Below the pieces are notes generated by a model. It did not search any database, was not told where the DNA came from, and saw only the letters and a program-made list of their open reading frames with translations. Shown here piece by piece: positions 34,583 to 43,511 of a stretch of DNA of 64,000 bases (within the stretch, counting starts at the first letter, position 1; every line of letters starts with the position of its first letter). Made by a program: the position numbers and the translations under genes. Origin of the DNA: Microbacterium endophyticum (GTDB taxonomy: Bacteria; Actinomycetota; Actinomycetes; Actinomycetales; Microbacteriaceae); the NCBI RefSeq assembly GCF_011047135.1, contig NZ_CP049255.1, forward strand, positions 2,232,001-2,296,000, given 5' to 3'.

Positions 34583-36073
34583 CTAGGCATTCTCGAGCCA
34601 GTGAATGTCTAGGCTGTCGGCCGCCCCTTGAAGCGTGGTCACGCGCTTTCCTTTTCCAACGGGTCTTATTCGAACTTTCATCAGCGCGCCAATGACCAGA
34701 CGCTTTCGAGCGAGAGTCGCTGTTTCCCACCAAGCTCGCACGTCCTCCACCTCGGAAAGCTCTGCGAGTGGGTTTACTTTGATAGCCATCGCGATTTGGT
34801 CGGTGATGAGCTGAAGTTCTCTCGCGACCTCGTCGAGGCTCTCCAGCGCGTCAGCGTCGGTCATTAAGCCTCGTACAACGAAATTCGCAATCGACCGGCG
34901 TCGAGCTGTCAGCACTTCACGTTTCGTATGGAGCAATGCCACGTCGATCGGAGCTTCATGCGGAGCGACCAATCCGACCGCATCGTTGGTTGAGAGTCGA
35001 CGGATACACATCTCTGAAATGAACTCATCGATGATGTCACCGTTGCGCATGAAGTGCCCCTGTGGGCAGCGATACGCGTGGTAACGCTGAGACGGCGCGG
35101 CGACTGCGTCTTTGACGCGGAGGGTTGGGTGGGTTTCCCCTCGCGCCGATCTGACAGGGCTGGCACAAATTGCACACACAGCGAGACCCGACAACAACCA
35201 CTTGCGCGCGGTGCCGCTATGGTTCGGCTTCACTGCGATGAGCCGTGCTCTGCTCGTCACCAAGATATCTCGATCGATGATCGCTTCCCATGCCCCTGCC
35301 GTGCAGGCCTCGAGATCAATAGCTGCGGCATCAAACTTCCCGCTCGGCTGCGCAGGCGGTAGTAGCGCCGCGTATAGCGGGTTCAGTAGCACTCTGCGAA
35401 CGGTGGACGAGTGCCAGCGCACCCCCTGCCGTGTCAGCCTTCCTGAGTCGCTGAGGTCGCGAGCAATCTGAGCCAGCGGAGCTCCCGTGAGGAATTCGTT
35501 GAAGATCTGACGCACATCTTCGGCTTCCGTTTCGTCCACCCTGTAGCGCGTCCCTCCGGCGTCTCGCTCGATGCCAGGAACCCACCTGTAGCCGTGTGGC
35601 GGCTTTCCGGGTGTCGGATGCCCTGCGAGTCGGCGCCCGACCGCGTATCTCGCAGCTCGCTCGGTCTTGATTTTGACTTCACGTTCGCCGAGGAGAACGA
35701 GTTGCTTGAGCATGAAGTCATCGAGGTCAGTATCGATACCTTCGCGGATCACGATGACCCTGATATTCCGGCGCGGGGGACGGATGTCAAGCACATCAAT
35801 GAGGCTTCGAGTGATTCGAGAAGTCTCCGTGACGATGATCGCATCAAACTCGCCCTTGTCAAAGGCTTTTAGCATCGCGGACCAAGCGGTCTTCGGCCCG
35901 CGTTCTTTCGAAGCGGACGTGTCGTTATCCTGATATTCCTCGACCAGTGTCCAGCGACGTCGAATGACTTCTGCACGGCAGTCTTCGAGCTGCTGAGTGA
36001 TTCCCTGGTCCTCGTCCACAGATTGCCTGGCGTAGATTGCGACGCGAGGGACTCTGGGCTCAGGGGCTGGCAT
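34583..36073 (-). CDS. Large serine recombinase (integrase)
   Basis: 496 aa. The N-terminal catalytic domain reads VAIYARQSVDEDQG with the nucleophile Ser18, then DAIIVTETSRITRS with conserved arginines. A recombinase domain follows (GKPPHGYRWVPG, VRRVLLNPLYAALLP), then a zinc ribbon (LAVCAICASPVR with YRCPQGHF), a coiled-coil stretch (TKREVLTARRRSIANFV) and a basic end. This is the full large serine integrase layout of phages and integrative elements. It starts 25-45 bp from the chromosomal junction and points into the island, the usual position of an integrase relative to its attachment site. Confidence 0.93.
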   Translation of the reverse strand: MPAPEPRVPRVAIYARQSVDEDQGITQQLEDCRAEVIRRRWTLVEEYQDNDTSASKERGPKTAWSAMLKAFDKGEFDAIIVTETSRITRSLIDVLDIRPPRRNIRVIVIREGIDTDLDDFMLKQLVLLGEREVKIKTERAARYAVGRRLAGHPTPGKPPHGYRWVPGIERDAGGTRYRVDETEAEDVRQIFNEFLTGAPLAQIARDLSDSGRLTRQGVRWHSSTVRRVLLNPLYAALLPPAQPSGKFDAAAIDLEACTAGAWEAIIDRDILVTSRARLIAVKPNHSGTARKWLLSGLAVCAICASPVRSARGETHPTLRVKDAVAAPSQRYHAYRCPQGHFMRNGDIIDEFISEMCIRRLSTNDAVGLVAPHEAPIDVALLHTKREVLTARRRSIANFVVRGLMTDADALESLDEVARELQLITDQIAMAIKVNPLAELSEVEDVRAWWETATLARKRLVIGALMKVRIRPVGKGKRVTTLQGAADSLDIHWLENA

Positions 36074-36118
36074 GGCTCAATCTTGTCAGAGTATGCCTAA
36101 AGCCGTTCACGGCGGCGG
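36074..36118. other. Right junction of the island (attachment-site region)
   Basis: Between the integrase start and the first recognisable codons of the broken pilin gene. In the pilin frame the residues change from unrelated (LNLVRVCLKPF) to family-like (TAAAVAFAGLLVV) at about 36100-36110, which places the crossover there. The second junction is not in the window, so the exact core cannot be read. Confidence 0.6.
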
Positions 36119-36216
36119 CCGTGGCGTTTGCCGGGCTGCTCGTGGTCATCATGCGATCCGATGAGGTGCGCGGCATCCTGGAAGATCTCGTGCGCCGCGC
36201 CCTGACCGTCGCATGA
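36098..36216 (+). pseudogene. 3' remnant of DUF4244-type Tad pilin gene
   Basis: The frame reads FTAAAVAFAGLLVVIMRSDE then VRGILEDLVRRALTVA and stops at 36214-36216. This is the C-terminal transmembrane and tail part of the small DUF4244 protein that usually precedes TadE in actinobacterial Tad loci. The start codon and N-terminal half are missing. The stop still overlaps the next start (ATGA), so the original operon structure is visible. The gene was cut by the integration event at the neighbouring integrase. Confidence 0.7.
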
Positions 36217-36551
36217 TCAAGCGGTGGGGCGAGCGTGGTTCGGTGACCGCCGAGTTCGCGGTCGCCCTGCCCGCCGTGCTCGTCGTTGTGGCACTCGCTG
36301 TTGGCACGCTCGGCGCGGCGTCTCGTCACGTCAGGCTTCAGGATGCCGCGGCAGACGCCGCGCGATGGGTCGCACGGGGTGAAGACGCGACAAGCGCAAT
36401 CGCCCTTGTCGGCGACGCGGTCTCGGGCGCGGCGGCGTCGATCGAGCAGCGTGGCGATCTGGTCTGCGTCGTAGCGAGCGCCCCGGCTGGCGTAGCGCTT
36501 GCTTTCGTCGAGCTTCATGCGTCATCGTGCGCGCTTGCCGGAGGGATCTGA
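36213..36551 (+). CDS. TadE-like minor pilin
   Basis: 112 aa. The N-terminus GSVTAEFAVALPAVLVVVAL is the class III prepilin signal, with the Glu typical for position +5 in front of a hydrophobic helix. The rest is a small exported domain with two cysteines near the end (CVVAS, SSCAL). TadE pseudopilins help build Tad pili. It is now the first complete gene of its operon; the genes for the ATPase and inner-membrane proteins are not visible here. Confidence 0.82.
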   Translation: MIKRWGERGSVTAEFAVALPAVLVVVALAVGTLGAASRHVRLQDAAADAARWVARGEDATSAIALVGDAVSGAAASIEQRGDLVCVVASAPAGVALAFVELHASSCALAGGI

Positions 36552-36868
36552 TGGCAGGGACACTCTCCGCGCTCGGCATCGTGGCGGCAACCGCAGTGCT
36601 GAGCGTAGGACTGGTTACGGCAGGAAGTGCAGCCGTTGCCGGACAACGGTTGGCGAGCGCTGCGGACTCGGCAGCCCTTGCCGCCGCAGACACGGCGTCG
36701 GGCGCCGAGATTGGTGTGCCGTGTGATCGGGCGGCCGAAGTCGCCGCCACGTTCGGCGCTGTCGTCTCCTCGTGCGCACTCGATGGGCTCATCGCAACCG
36801 TGAGTGTGACCGGGACTTTCTTGCGCTGGCAGACAACTGCATCGGCACGTGCCGGCCCGCCGCAGTGA
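36551..36868 (+). CDS. Rv3654c-like TadE/secretion protein
   Basis: 105 aa from ATG 36551, which shares a base with the previous stop (TGATG). A hydrophobic N-terminal helix (TLSALGIVAATAVLSVGLV) and AADSAALAAADTA are the pattern of the small TadG/Rv3654c-like proteins that follow TadE. Two cysteines (VPCDRA, SSCALD) may form a disulphide outside the cell. It ends the Tad operon. Confidence 0.8.
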   Translation: MAGTLSALGIVAATAVLSVGLVTAGSAAVAGQRLASAADSAALAAADTASGAEIGVPCDRAAEVAATFGAVVSSCALDGLIATVSVTGTFLRWQTTASARAGPPQ

Positions 36869-36986
36869 GCGCCGCAGCGGCGCGCGAAACGCCCAAAATG
36901 ATTGCGCGCGGGGCGAACCTGGCGCGGCGATGCGCCGAGGTCACAGTCTGTGGTGTGTATGGTGTGCAACGAAGAAAGGACCACAC

Positions 36987-39710
36987 GTGGCTACCGGCAG
37001 CAAGGCTCAGGGCAAGAAACTCGTCATCGTAGAGTCGCCCACAAAAATGACCTCGATTCAGGGGTACCTCGGCGATGGCTATGAGGTGTTGAGCTCTGTC
37101 GGTCATATCCGCGACTTGGCCAGCAAGAAAGACATTCCCGCCGATAAAAAGGCGTCGTATGGCAAATATTCAATCGACGTCGACAATGACTTCGACCCCT
37201 ATTACGTCGTCAACGACCGCAAGACGAAGACGGTTGCAGAACTCAAGCGGGCGGTGAAGACAGCCGACGAGGTATTGCTCGCCACTGATGAGGACCGCGA
37301 GGGTGAAGCCATCGCGTGGCACCTGCTCGAAGTGCTGAAGCCGAAGGTTCCCGTCAAGCGCATGGTCTTTCACGAGATCACGAAAGACGCCATCAAGGCT
37401 GCCGCCGAGAACACGCGTGAGCTTGACCTCGCGCTTGTCGATGCTCAAGAAACACGCCGCGTGCTCGACCGCCTGTTCGGTTGGGACGTTTCCCCTGTGC
37501 TCTGGCGCAAGGTCGGCTCCGGCCGCGAAGGTGCCGCTCTCAGCGCAGGCCGCGTGCAGTCGGCAGCAACCCGCCTCGTCGTCGAGCGCGAGCGCGAGCG
37601 CATGGCATTCGTGTCGGCGTCGTACTGGGACATCGAAGCTCTCGTGCAGAAGGGCACGGATGCCTTCTCCACGCGTCTCGTGCGGGTAGATGGTGCGCAG
37701 CTTGCGCGTGGCACCGACTTCGACGACTCCGGTCAGCTCAAAAAAGCTGTGCTCGTGCTGAGCGAGAAAGACGCACAGGAACTCGCCGCGGCCGTCGTCG
37801 CTGCAGGCGAGGCATCCGTTTCGAGCGTCGAGGCGAAGCCCGGGACTCGGAGCCCCAAGGCTCCCTTCACCACTTCGACGATGCAGCAAGAGGCGGGGCG
37901 CAAGCTCTCGATGAGCGCGAAGCACGCGATGAGCGTTGCGCAGCGGCTGTATGAAAAGGGTTTCATCACCTATATGCGTACCGACTCGCAGTCGCTGTCG
38001 ACGCAGGCGATTACGGCAGCCCGCGAGCAGGCTGTGGCGCTCTACGGCGATCGTGCGGTTCCGGCGAACCCCCGTGTGTACCGCAGCAAGTCCAAGAACG
38101 CCCAAGAAGCTCACGAGGCCATTCGTCCGTCGGGGGAGCATTTCCGTACCCCGAGCTCAGTTTCTAGCAGCCTCGACCGTGATGAGCAGCGTCTCTACGA
38201 CCTCATCTGGAAGCGCACCGTCGCAAGCCAGATGTCCGATGCCAAGTACGAAACGACGACAGTCACGATGGCCGTGATGGCCGGTGGCAAGAAGGCAGAG
38301 TTCACCGCGTCCGGCACCGTGTACACCTTCAAGGGCTTCCTCGAGGCGTACGAAGAAGGCAGCGACGAAAAGCGAAGCGATGCGGATCGCGCATCTGATC
38401 AGTCGCTCCCTGCTCTCGCCGTCGATGATGTACTCGGGGTGAACGACGTCGAGGCGAAGAGTCACGCGACCACCCCGAAGCCCCGTTACACCGAGGCGAG
38501 CCTCGTGAAGGCCCTCGAAGAAAAGGGCATCGGTCGTCCCTCGACCTTCGCGAGCATCATCGACGTCATCCTCGATCGTGGCTACGTCAGTAAGCGCGGT
38601 CAGGCGCTCGTTCCGAGCTGGCTCGCATTCAGCGTCGTGCGTCTTCTCGAAGAGCACTTTGCCGACCTTGTCGACTACGACTTCACAGCGGCACTCGAAG
38701 ATGACCTCGACGCGATCGCCCGTGGTGAGCAACAGCGGACGGCGTGGCTCAAGGAGTTCTACTTCGGCTCTGAGGGGCACGTGGGTCTTCGAAACATTGT
38801 TGACAACCTCGGTGAGATCGATGCGCGAGAGCTCAATTCGACGCCGATTGGTGACGTCGCGACTCTGCGGTTCGGCAAGTACGGCCCCTACCTCGAAGTG
38901 CCCGACGCTACCGATCCAGAAGCCAAGGCGCGCATCGTCAATGTGCCAGAAGAGCTTGCTCCGGATGAGCTGACCCCCGCCAAGGCGCAGGAGCTTATTG
39001 ATGCTCCTGTCGCGGGCGATCGTGTGCTCGGTGAGAACCCGGAGAACGGCAAGCTGGTCGTCGTCAAGGACGGCCGCTTCGGTCCTTACGTACAAGAGAA
39101 CGACCCCGAAGAGCCGGAAGCAGTAGACGAAGCCACCGGTGAAGTAACTGAGTCTGCTCCCAAGAAGAAGACGGCCAAGAAGGCGGCGGCACCCAAACCC
39201 CGCACGGCATCGTTGTTCAAGAGCATGTCGGTCGACAGCGTCGATCTCGAAACTGCGCTCCGACTTCTTGACCTGCCCCGCGTGGTCGGCAACGACCCGG
39301 AGTCGGGCGAAGAGATCACGGCCCAGAACGGCCGCTATGGTCCGTACCTCAAAAAGGGTGCTGACTCGCGCTCGCTCGAAAGCGAACAGCAGATCTTCGA
39401 CATCACGGTCGATCAGGCCGTCGAGGTGTACAAGCTGCCGAAGTACGGTGCGCGTCGCGCCTCAAGTGCGCTGAAAGAGTTTGACGCCGATCCTGTCAGC
39501 GGCAAGCCGATCAAGATCAAAGATGGCCGTTTTGGTGCCTACGTGACTGACGGCGAGACGAACGCGACGATTCCTCGTGGTGAGACTCCTGACGACGTCG
39601 ATTTCGAACGTGCAAAGCAGCTATTGGCAGACAAACGCGCCAAGGGGCCTGCTCCCAAGCGCACCGCCCGCAAGACGACAACCCGCAAGACTCCCGCGAA
39701 GAAGAAGTGA
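36987..39710 (+). CDS. topA: DNA topoisomerase I
   Basis: 907 aa from GTG 36987, with GAAAGGA upstream; the frame is open further back but that overlaps the Tad gene. Relaxes negative supercoils. The TOPRIM domain shows LVIVESPTK (Glu16) and TDEDREGEAIAWH (residue ~101). The catalytic tyrosine is Tyr329 in ITYMRTDSQS. Instead of zinc fingers, the C-terminus carries repeated DGRFGPYV/NGRYGPYL/DGRFGAYV modules, followed by a Lys-rich tail (TARKTTTRKTPAKKK), the usual actinobacterial form. It overlaps tmk by 4 bp. Confidence 0.97.
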   Translation: MATGSKAQGKKLVIVESPTKMTSIQGYLGDGYEVLSSVGHIRDLASKKDIPADKKASYGKYSIDVDNDFDPYYVVNDRKTKTVAELKRAVKTADEVLLATDEDREGEAIAWHLLEVLKPKVPVKRMVFHEITKDAIKAAAENTRELDLALVDAQETRRVLDRLFGWDVSPVLWRKVGSGREGAALSAGRVQSAATRLVVERERERMAFVSASYWDIEALVQKGTDAFSTRLVRVDGAQLARGTDFDDSGQLKKAVLVLSEKDAQELAAAVVAAGEASVSSVEAKPGTRSPKAPFTTSTMQQEAGRKLSMSAKHAMSVAQRLYEKGFITYMRTDSQSLSTQAITAAREQAVALYGDRAVPANPRVYRSKSKNAQEAHEAIRPSGEHFRTPSSVSSSLDRDEQRLYDLIWKRTVASQMSDAKYETTTVTMAVMAGGKKAEFTASGTVYTFKGFLEAYEEGSDEKRSDADRASDQSLPALAVDDVLGVNDVEAKSHATTPKPRYTEASLVKALEEKGIGRPSTFASIIDVILDRGYVSKRGQALVPSWLAFSVVRLLEEHFADLVDYDFTAALEDDLDAIARGEQQRTAWLKEFYFGSEGHVGLRNIVDNLGEIDARELNSTPIGDVATLRFGKYGPYLEVPDATDPEAKARIVNVPEELAPDELTPAKAQELIDAPVAGDRVLGENPENGKLVVVKDGRFGPYVQENDPEEPEAVDEATGEVTESAPKKKTAKKAAAPKPRTASLFKSMSVDSVDLETALRLLDLPRVVGNDPESGEEITAQNGRYGPYLKKGADSRSLESEQQIFDITVDQAVEVYKLPKYGARRASSALKEFDADPVSGKPIKIKDGRFGAYVTDGETNATIPRGETPDDVDFERAKQLLADKRAKGPAPKRTARKTTTRKTPAKKK

Positions 39711-40330
39711 CCACGTCGGGGTTGTGGATCACGCTCGAGGGCGGCGACGGGGTCGGTAAGACGACTCAGGCGGCGCTGCTCGAAAAGTGGTTGGGTGAGC
39801 ACGGCCGCAGGGTCGTGCGCACCCGCGAGCCCGGCGGTAGTGACGTGGGCGCACTGATTCGCGAGATTGTGCTGCACCACCGAGGCGATGTCGCGCCCCG
39901 GGCAGAAGCGCTGCTGTACGCGGCTGATCGCGCCCACCACGTCGCGACAGTCGTGCGCCCGGCTCTCGAGCGTGGTGACGTTGTCTTGCAAGACCGCTAC
40001 CTTGATTCGTCGGTCGCGTATCAGGGAGCCGGGCGCGTACTCGACCCGGGCGAAGTGCGTTCGCTGTCACTCTGGGCGACAGAAAACGCGTTGCCTGACA
40101 TCACTGTGTTGCTCGATCTTGACCCGAAGTTAGCTCGTGAGCGCCTGGATGCCGCGGACAAGCCTTTCGACAGACTCGAAGCCGAGAAAGCCGACTTCCA
40201 CGCTCGGGTGCGGCACGCATTCCTTTCGCTCGCTGCAGCCGAGCCGAAGCGCTTTCTCGTCGTGGACGCGAGCCGCGACCCGGCCGACATTTCTCGCGCG
40301 ATTCAACAGCGCATCACGGCACTCCTCTAG
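39707..40330 (+). CDS. tmk: Thymidylate kinase
   Basis: 207 aa from GTG 39707 overlapping the topA stop. Phosphorylates dTMP to dTDP. P-loop EGGDGVGKTTQ at 11-21, REPGGSDVG, the DRY motif LQDRYLDSSVAYQGAGR near residue 100, and a LID region (DAADKPFDRLE). Normal length. Confidence 0.96.
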   Translation: MTTSGLWITLEGGDGVGKTTQAALLEKWLGEHGRRVVRTREPGGSDVGALIREIVLHHRGDVAPRAEALLYAADRAHHVATVVRPALERGDVVLQDRYLDSSVAYQGAGRVLDPGEVRSLSLWATENALPDITVLLDLDPKLARERLDAADKPFDRLEAEKADFHARVRHAFLSLAAAEPKRFLVVDASRDPADISRAIQQRITALL

Positions 40331-40395
40331 GGGCGCTTCTCTAGGGCTGCTCCGCTCGGGGAGGAACGTCAGCGGTCGCCAGTAGGCTGGTCGAC

Positions 40396-41574
40396 ATGGA
40401 TGCTCCCACCGCGACGGCGGCGCCCGCCGTGTCGCTCGGTGATGTGCCCTGGGGCGCTGTGTGGGGGCAAGCGGATGCCGTCGCAACTCTGCGTGCTGCA
40501 GCATCCGAGCCGTCCGCTCTTACCCACGCGTGGCTCATTACCGGCCCTCCTGGCTCGGGGCGTTCAACTCTTGCGTACGCGTTCGCGGCGGCCCTCATCG
40601 CTGAGCCCGGTGACACAGCGGCCATGCGCCAGGTGATCGCGCGCACCCATCCAGACCTCACGGCTCTTCGCACCGAACAGGTGATCATTCGCATCGAAGA
40701 GGCACGCAAGCTTGTTGAGCGTGCCTACTTTTCACCTTCTGTCGGTCGATACCGCGTGATCATTGTCGAAGACGCTGATCGCATGGCCGAACGCACGTCC
40801 AACGTGTTGCTGAAGGCGCTCGAAGAGCCGCCAGAGCGCACTGTGTGGGTGCTCTGCGCACCGAGCGACGCCGACCTTTTGCCCACGATTCGGTCGCGCG
40901 TGCGCACCCTGCGGTTGCGCGAACCTGAGATTGCTGACGTTGCGCGGCTCATCGTGGAACGCACCGGAGCCGATCCTGCTGTGGCTGAACAGTCGGCTCG
41001 TCACGCTCAGCGTCATATCGGTATGGCGCAGCGACTCGCGACGGATGCCGCAGCCCGCGACCGGCGAAACGACACCCTGCGCGCCGTGCTCGGTGTGCGC
41101 GGTGTGGCCGACGCTGTCGAGGTTGCAGCTCAGGTTGTAAAGGCCGCAACCGAAGACGCAAAGACGCTGACCGCGGAGCGCGATGACTCTGAGCGCTCTC
41201 AGCTGTTGCGCACAGTGGGTGTGCCCGAGGGTGCGGCTGTGCCCCCCGGGGTGCGTGCACAGGTCAACGCTCTCGCAGACGAGCAGAAACGGCGCGCGAC
41301 GCGAAGTCTTCGCGATGGAATCGACCGCGTGCTCACCGACTTGCAAGCGCTGTTTCGCGACGTAGTCATGATGCAGTTCGGTCGCACAGAGGGGCTCATC
41401 AACATTGAGCTTGCGGAGCCTCTTCACGCGGTTGCCCTGGCTTGGCCACCCACTCGCACTCTGGCTGTGCTCGATGAGATTGCCACGACGCGGCGTCACC
41501 TTGAGCAGAACGCTGCCCCCGCTCTCGCGCTCGAGAGTTTGTTCATCACTGTTGCGACCGGGAGAACCCCATGA
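40396..41574 (+). CDS. holB: DNA polymerase III subunit delta'
   Basis: 392 aa. Clamp-loader subunit: WGQADAVATLR, then ITGPPGSGRSTLAYAF, a P-loop with Arg in place of the usual Lys, as expected for the non-hydrolysing delta' subunit. VIIVEDADRMAERTSNVLLK and ALEEPPERTVWVL follow. The usual four-cysteine zinc loop between the P-loop and THPDL is absent here. The C-terminal collar region is helical. It lies 65 bp after tmk and overlaps the next gene by 4 bp. Confidence 0.93.
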   Translation: MDAPTATAAPAVSLGDVPWGAVWGQADAVATLRAAASEPSALTHAWLITGPPGSGRSTLAYAFAAALIAEPGDTAAMRQVIARTHPDLTALRTEQVIIRIEEARKLVERAYFSPSVGRYRVIIVEDADRMAERTSNVLLKALEEPPERTVWVLCAPSDADLLPTIRSRVRTLRLREPEIADVARLIVERTGADPAVAEQSARHAQRHIGMAQRLATDAAARDRRNDTLRAVLGVRGVADAVEVAAQVVKAATEDAKTLTAERDDSERSQLLRTVGVPEGAAVPPGVRAQVNALADEQKRRATRSLRDGIDRVLTDLQALFRDVVMMQFGRTEGLINIELAEPLHAVALAWPPTRTLAVLDEIATTRRHLEQNAAPALALESLFITVATGRTP

Positions 41575-43106
41575 CTTTTTCGCTTCGTCGTTCGGCTCTT
41601 GCGCTCGTTGCAGGGAGTGCGGTTGTGGCCGTGGCCTTGTCTGGCTGCTCTTTCAAGCAAGACTCCACACCAGCACCCACTCGCGCTCCTTCGACATCTG
41701 GTGTTGCCGCTGAGCTGCTGCCCTACTACGAGCAGGCTGTGGAGTGGACCGAGTGCAATGACGTCTTCGAGTGCGCGACAGTCACCGCTCCTCTCGATTG
41801 GAGCGACACCTCAGCTGGCGATATCGATCTTGCGCTCATTCGGCACACCGCGACTAGGACCGATCCGCTGGGGTCTCTTCTCGTAAACCCAGGAGGACCC
41901 GGCGCGAGCGGTGTTGCGCTGGTGCGCGACTCGCTCGATTACTCGGTCGGTGCCGACCTGCAGGTGTCTTACGACGTTGTGGGGTTTGACCCGCGTGGGG
42001 TGGGGGATTCGACAGCGGTCAGTTGCTACGACGCATCAGGCATGGACGCGTATCTCTTCGACCTGCCGACGGGCGCGGGCGGAAGCGACGAGTGGACGGC
42101 TGAACTGAATGCGGCGAACGCTGACTTTGCGGCGGCATGCGATGCCAACAGTGGCGGCATCCTTCCGTACATCACGACCGAGAATTCAGCGCGCGACATG
42201 GACCTCTTGCGGGGTGTGCTCGGCGATGACCAACTCAACTACCTCGGCTATTCGTACGGCACGTTTCTCGGCGCGACGTACGCGAAGCTCTTCCCCGAAA
42301 ATGTCGGCCGACTCGTGCTTGACGGCGCAATTGATCCGTCTGTTTCTGGCCTCGACGTCGGCACAACTCAGGGCATCGGCTTTGAGTCGGCGCTTCGTGC
42401 TTACATGGCCGACTGCCTCGCTGGGGAAGACTGCCCGTTCGCTGGCACAGTCGATGATGCAATGGCAGACCTCGGCACGCTCCTCGCGAGTGTGGACCGC
42501 TCACCGCTTGCAAACGCAGATGGCCGGATGCTCGGCTCGAGTTCGCTGATGACAGCAATCATCGCGGCGTTGTACTCGCAAGGCAGCTGGCCGTATCTCA
42601 CCACCGCGCTGACGAGCGCTCTGGCGGGCGATCCAAGCGTCGCGTTCGTGCTCGCGGACTTCTATTACGCACGCGAAGACGGCGTCTACACCGACAACTC
42701 GACAGAGGCTTTTGCGGCATACAACTGCATGGATTATCCGCTCGACTACACGGCAGAGGAAAAGGCTGCGGCGCAGGCCCGCCTCGAAGCTGATGCGCCC
42801 ACGATTGCACCGTACTGGTCAGGACCCGACCAGTGCGAGGAATGGGTGTACCCCGCTACGGGTGTCCGCGAAGAGATCACTGCCGCGGGCGCTGCCCCGA
42901 TTGTGGTTGTCGGCACAACGAACGACCCGGCGACGCCTTACGAGTGGTCGGTGGCACTCGCTGATCAGCTTGAGTCCGGTGTGCTCGTCACACGAGTGGG
43001 CGAGGGGCACACGGGCTACAACAAGGGCAACGAGTGCGTTGACGACATCGTCGAAAACTACTTCTTGACAGGTGCCGTACCAGCGGAAGATGTTGTCTGC
43101 GAATAG
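41571..43106 (+). CDS. Exported alpha/beta-hydrolase (tripeptidyl aminopeptidase-like lipoprotein)
   Basis: 511 aa. The signal peptide ends in a lipobox, VALSGCSF, so it is probably a membrane-anchored lipoprotein. The mature part is an alpha/beta hydrolase of the Tap/proline-iminopeptidase type: LLVNPGGPGASGVAL (oxyanion loop), LGYSYGTFLG with Ser228, VGTTNDPATPYEW (Asp) and RVGEGHTGY (His). These enzymes release short peptides from extracellular protein. It is at the end of the topA-holB run. Confidence 0.88.
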   Translation: MTFSLRRSALALVAGSAVVAVALSGCSFKQDSTPAPTRAPSTSGVAAELLPYYEQAVEWTECNDVFECATVTAPLDWSDTSAGDIDLALIRHTATRTDPLGSLLVNPGGPGASGVALVRDSLDYSVGADLQVSYDVVGFDPRGVGDSTAVSCYDASGMDAYLFDLPTGAGGSDEWTAELNAANADFAAACDANSGGILPYITTENSARDMDLLRGVLGDDQLNYLGYSYGTFLGATYAKLFPENVGRLVLDGAIDPSVSGLDVGTTQGIGFESALRAYMADCLAGEDCPFAGTVDDAMADLGTLLASVDRSPLANADGRMLGSSSLMTAIIAALYSQGSWPYLTTALTSALAGDPSVAFVLADFYYAREDGVYTDNSTEAFAAYNCMDYPLDYTAEEKAAAQARLEADAPTIAPYWSGPDQCEEWVYPATGVREEITAAGAAPIVVVGTTNDPATPYEWSVALADQLESGVLVTRVGEGHTGYNKGNECVDDIVENYFLTGAVPAEDVVCE

Positions 43107-43171
43107 TTCGGTTCGCAGGTGTTCTTTCGGCCATGTAAGATCGATGATCGTGCATAGCGCAAGCTACGCGC

Positions 43172-43247
43172 GCCACCTTAGCTCAGACGGCAGAGCGATT
43201 CACTCGTAATGAATAGGTCAAGGGTTCGATTCCCTTAGGTGGCTCCA
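43172..43247 (+). tRNA. tRNA-Thr (anticodon CGU)
   Basis: Cloverleaf read by eye: acceptor GCCACCT pairs with AGGTGGC, D arm GCTC/GAGC, anticodon stem ATTCA/TGAAT with loop CTCGTAA, T arm AAGGG-TTCGATT-CCCTT, discriminator T, and an encoded CCA at 43245-43247. The anticodon CGT on the DNA reads ACG codons. Confidence 0.97.
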
Positions 43248-43410
43248 CAACTGGATGTCTGAGGCTTTAAAGTCAGGCGGCCGGTGACTATCACGTTGAC
43301 TTCCTTCTTCGCGGCGTCGAGGTAAATTCCAGGCTAGCTACAAACTGCTATTCCTCGTTGGTGCACTTCGGTGCTGAGGTGCAGTGGGTAGCCTGATGAC
43401 TGCAGACGCC

Positions 43411-43482
43411 TCGACGATGCGCCCGGTCCGGACCGTTTTTCTCCTTTCGACGATGCGCCCGGTCCGGACCGTTTTTCTCCTT
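43411..43482. repeat. Tandem duplication of a 36-bp unit with palindrome and T-run
   Basis: Two identical 36-bp units, 43411-43446 and 43447-43482. Each contains the 12-bp palindrome CGGTCCGGACCG followed by TTTTT. In plus-strand reading each copy resembles a short terminator stem plus U-tract, between the tRNA and the convergent hydrolase gene. Confidence 0.9.
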
Positions 43483-43511
43483 GTTCCTACCTTCGGGTTA
43501 CACGACGATAT

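Noticed and set aside
37170..38141. 323-codon minus-strand frame inside topA
   Set aside because: Antisense shadow of topoisomerase I.
43411..43482. Possible island attachment repeat at tRNA-Thr
   Set aside because: The 36-bp units are not copies of the tRNA 3' end, and no integrase lies on this side of the tRNA.
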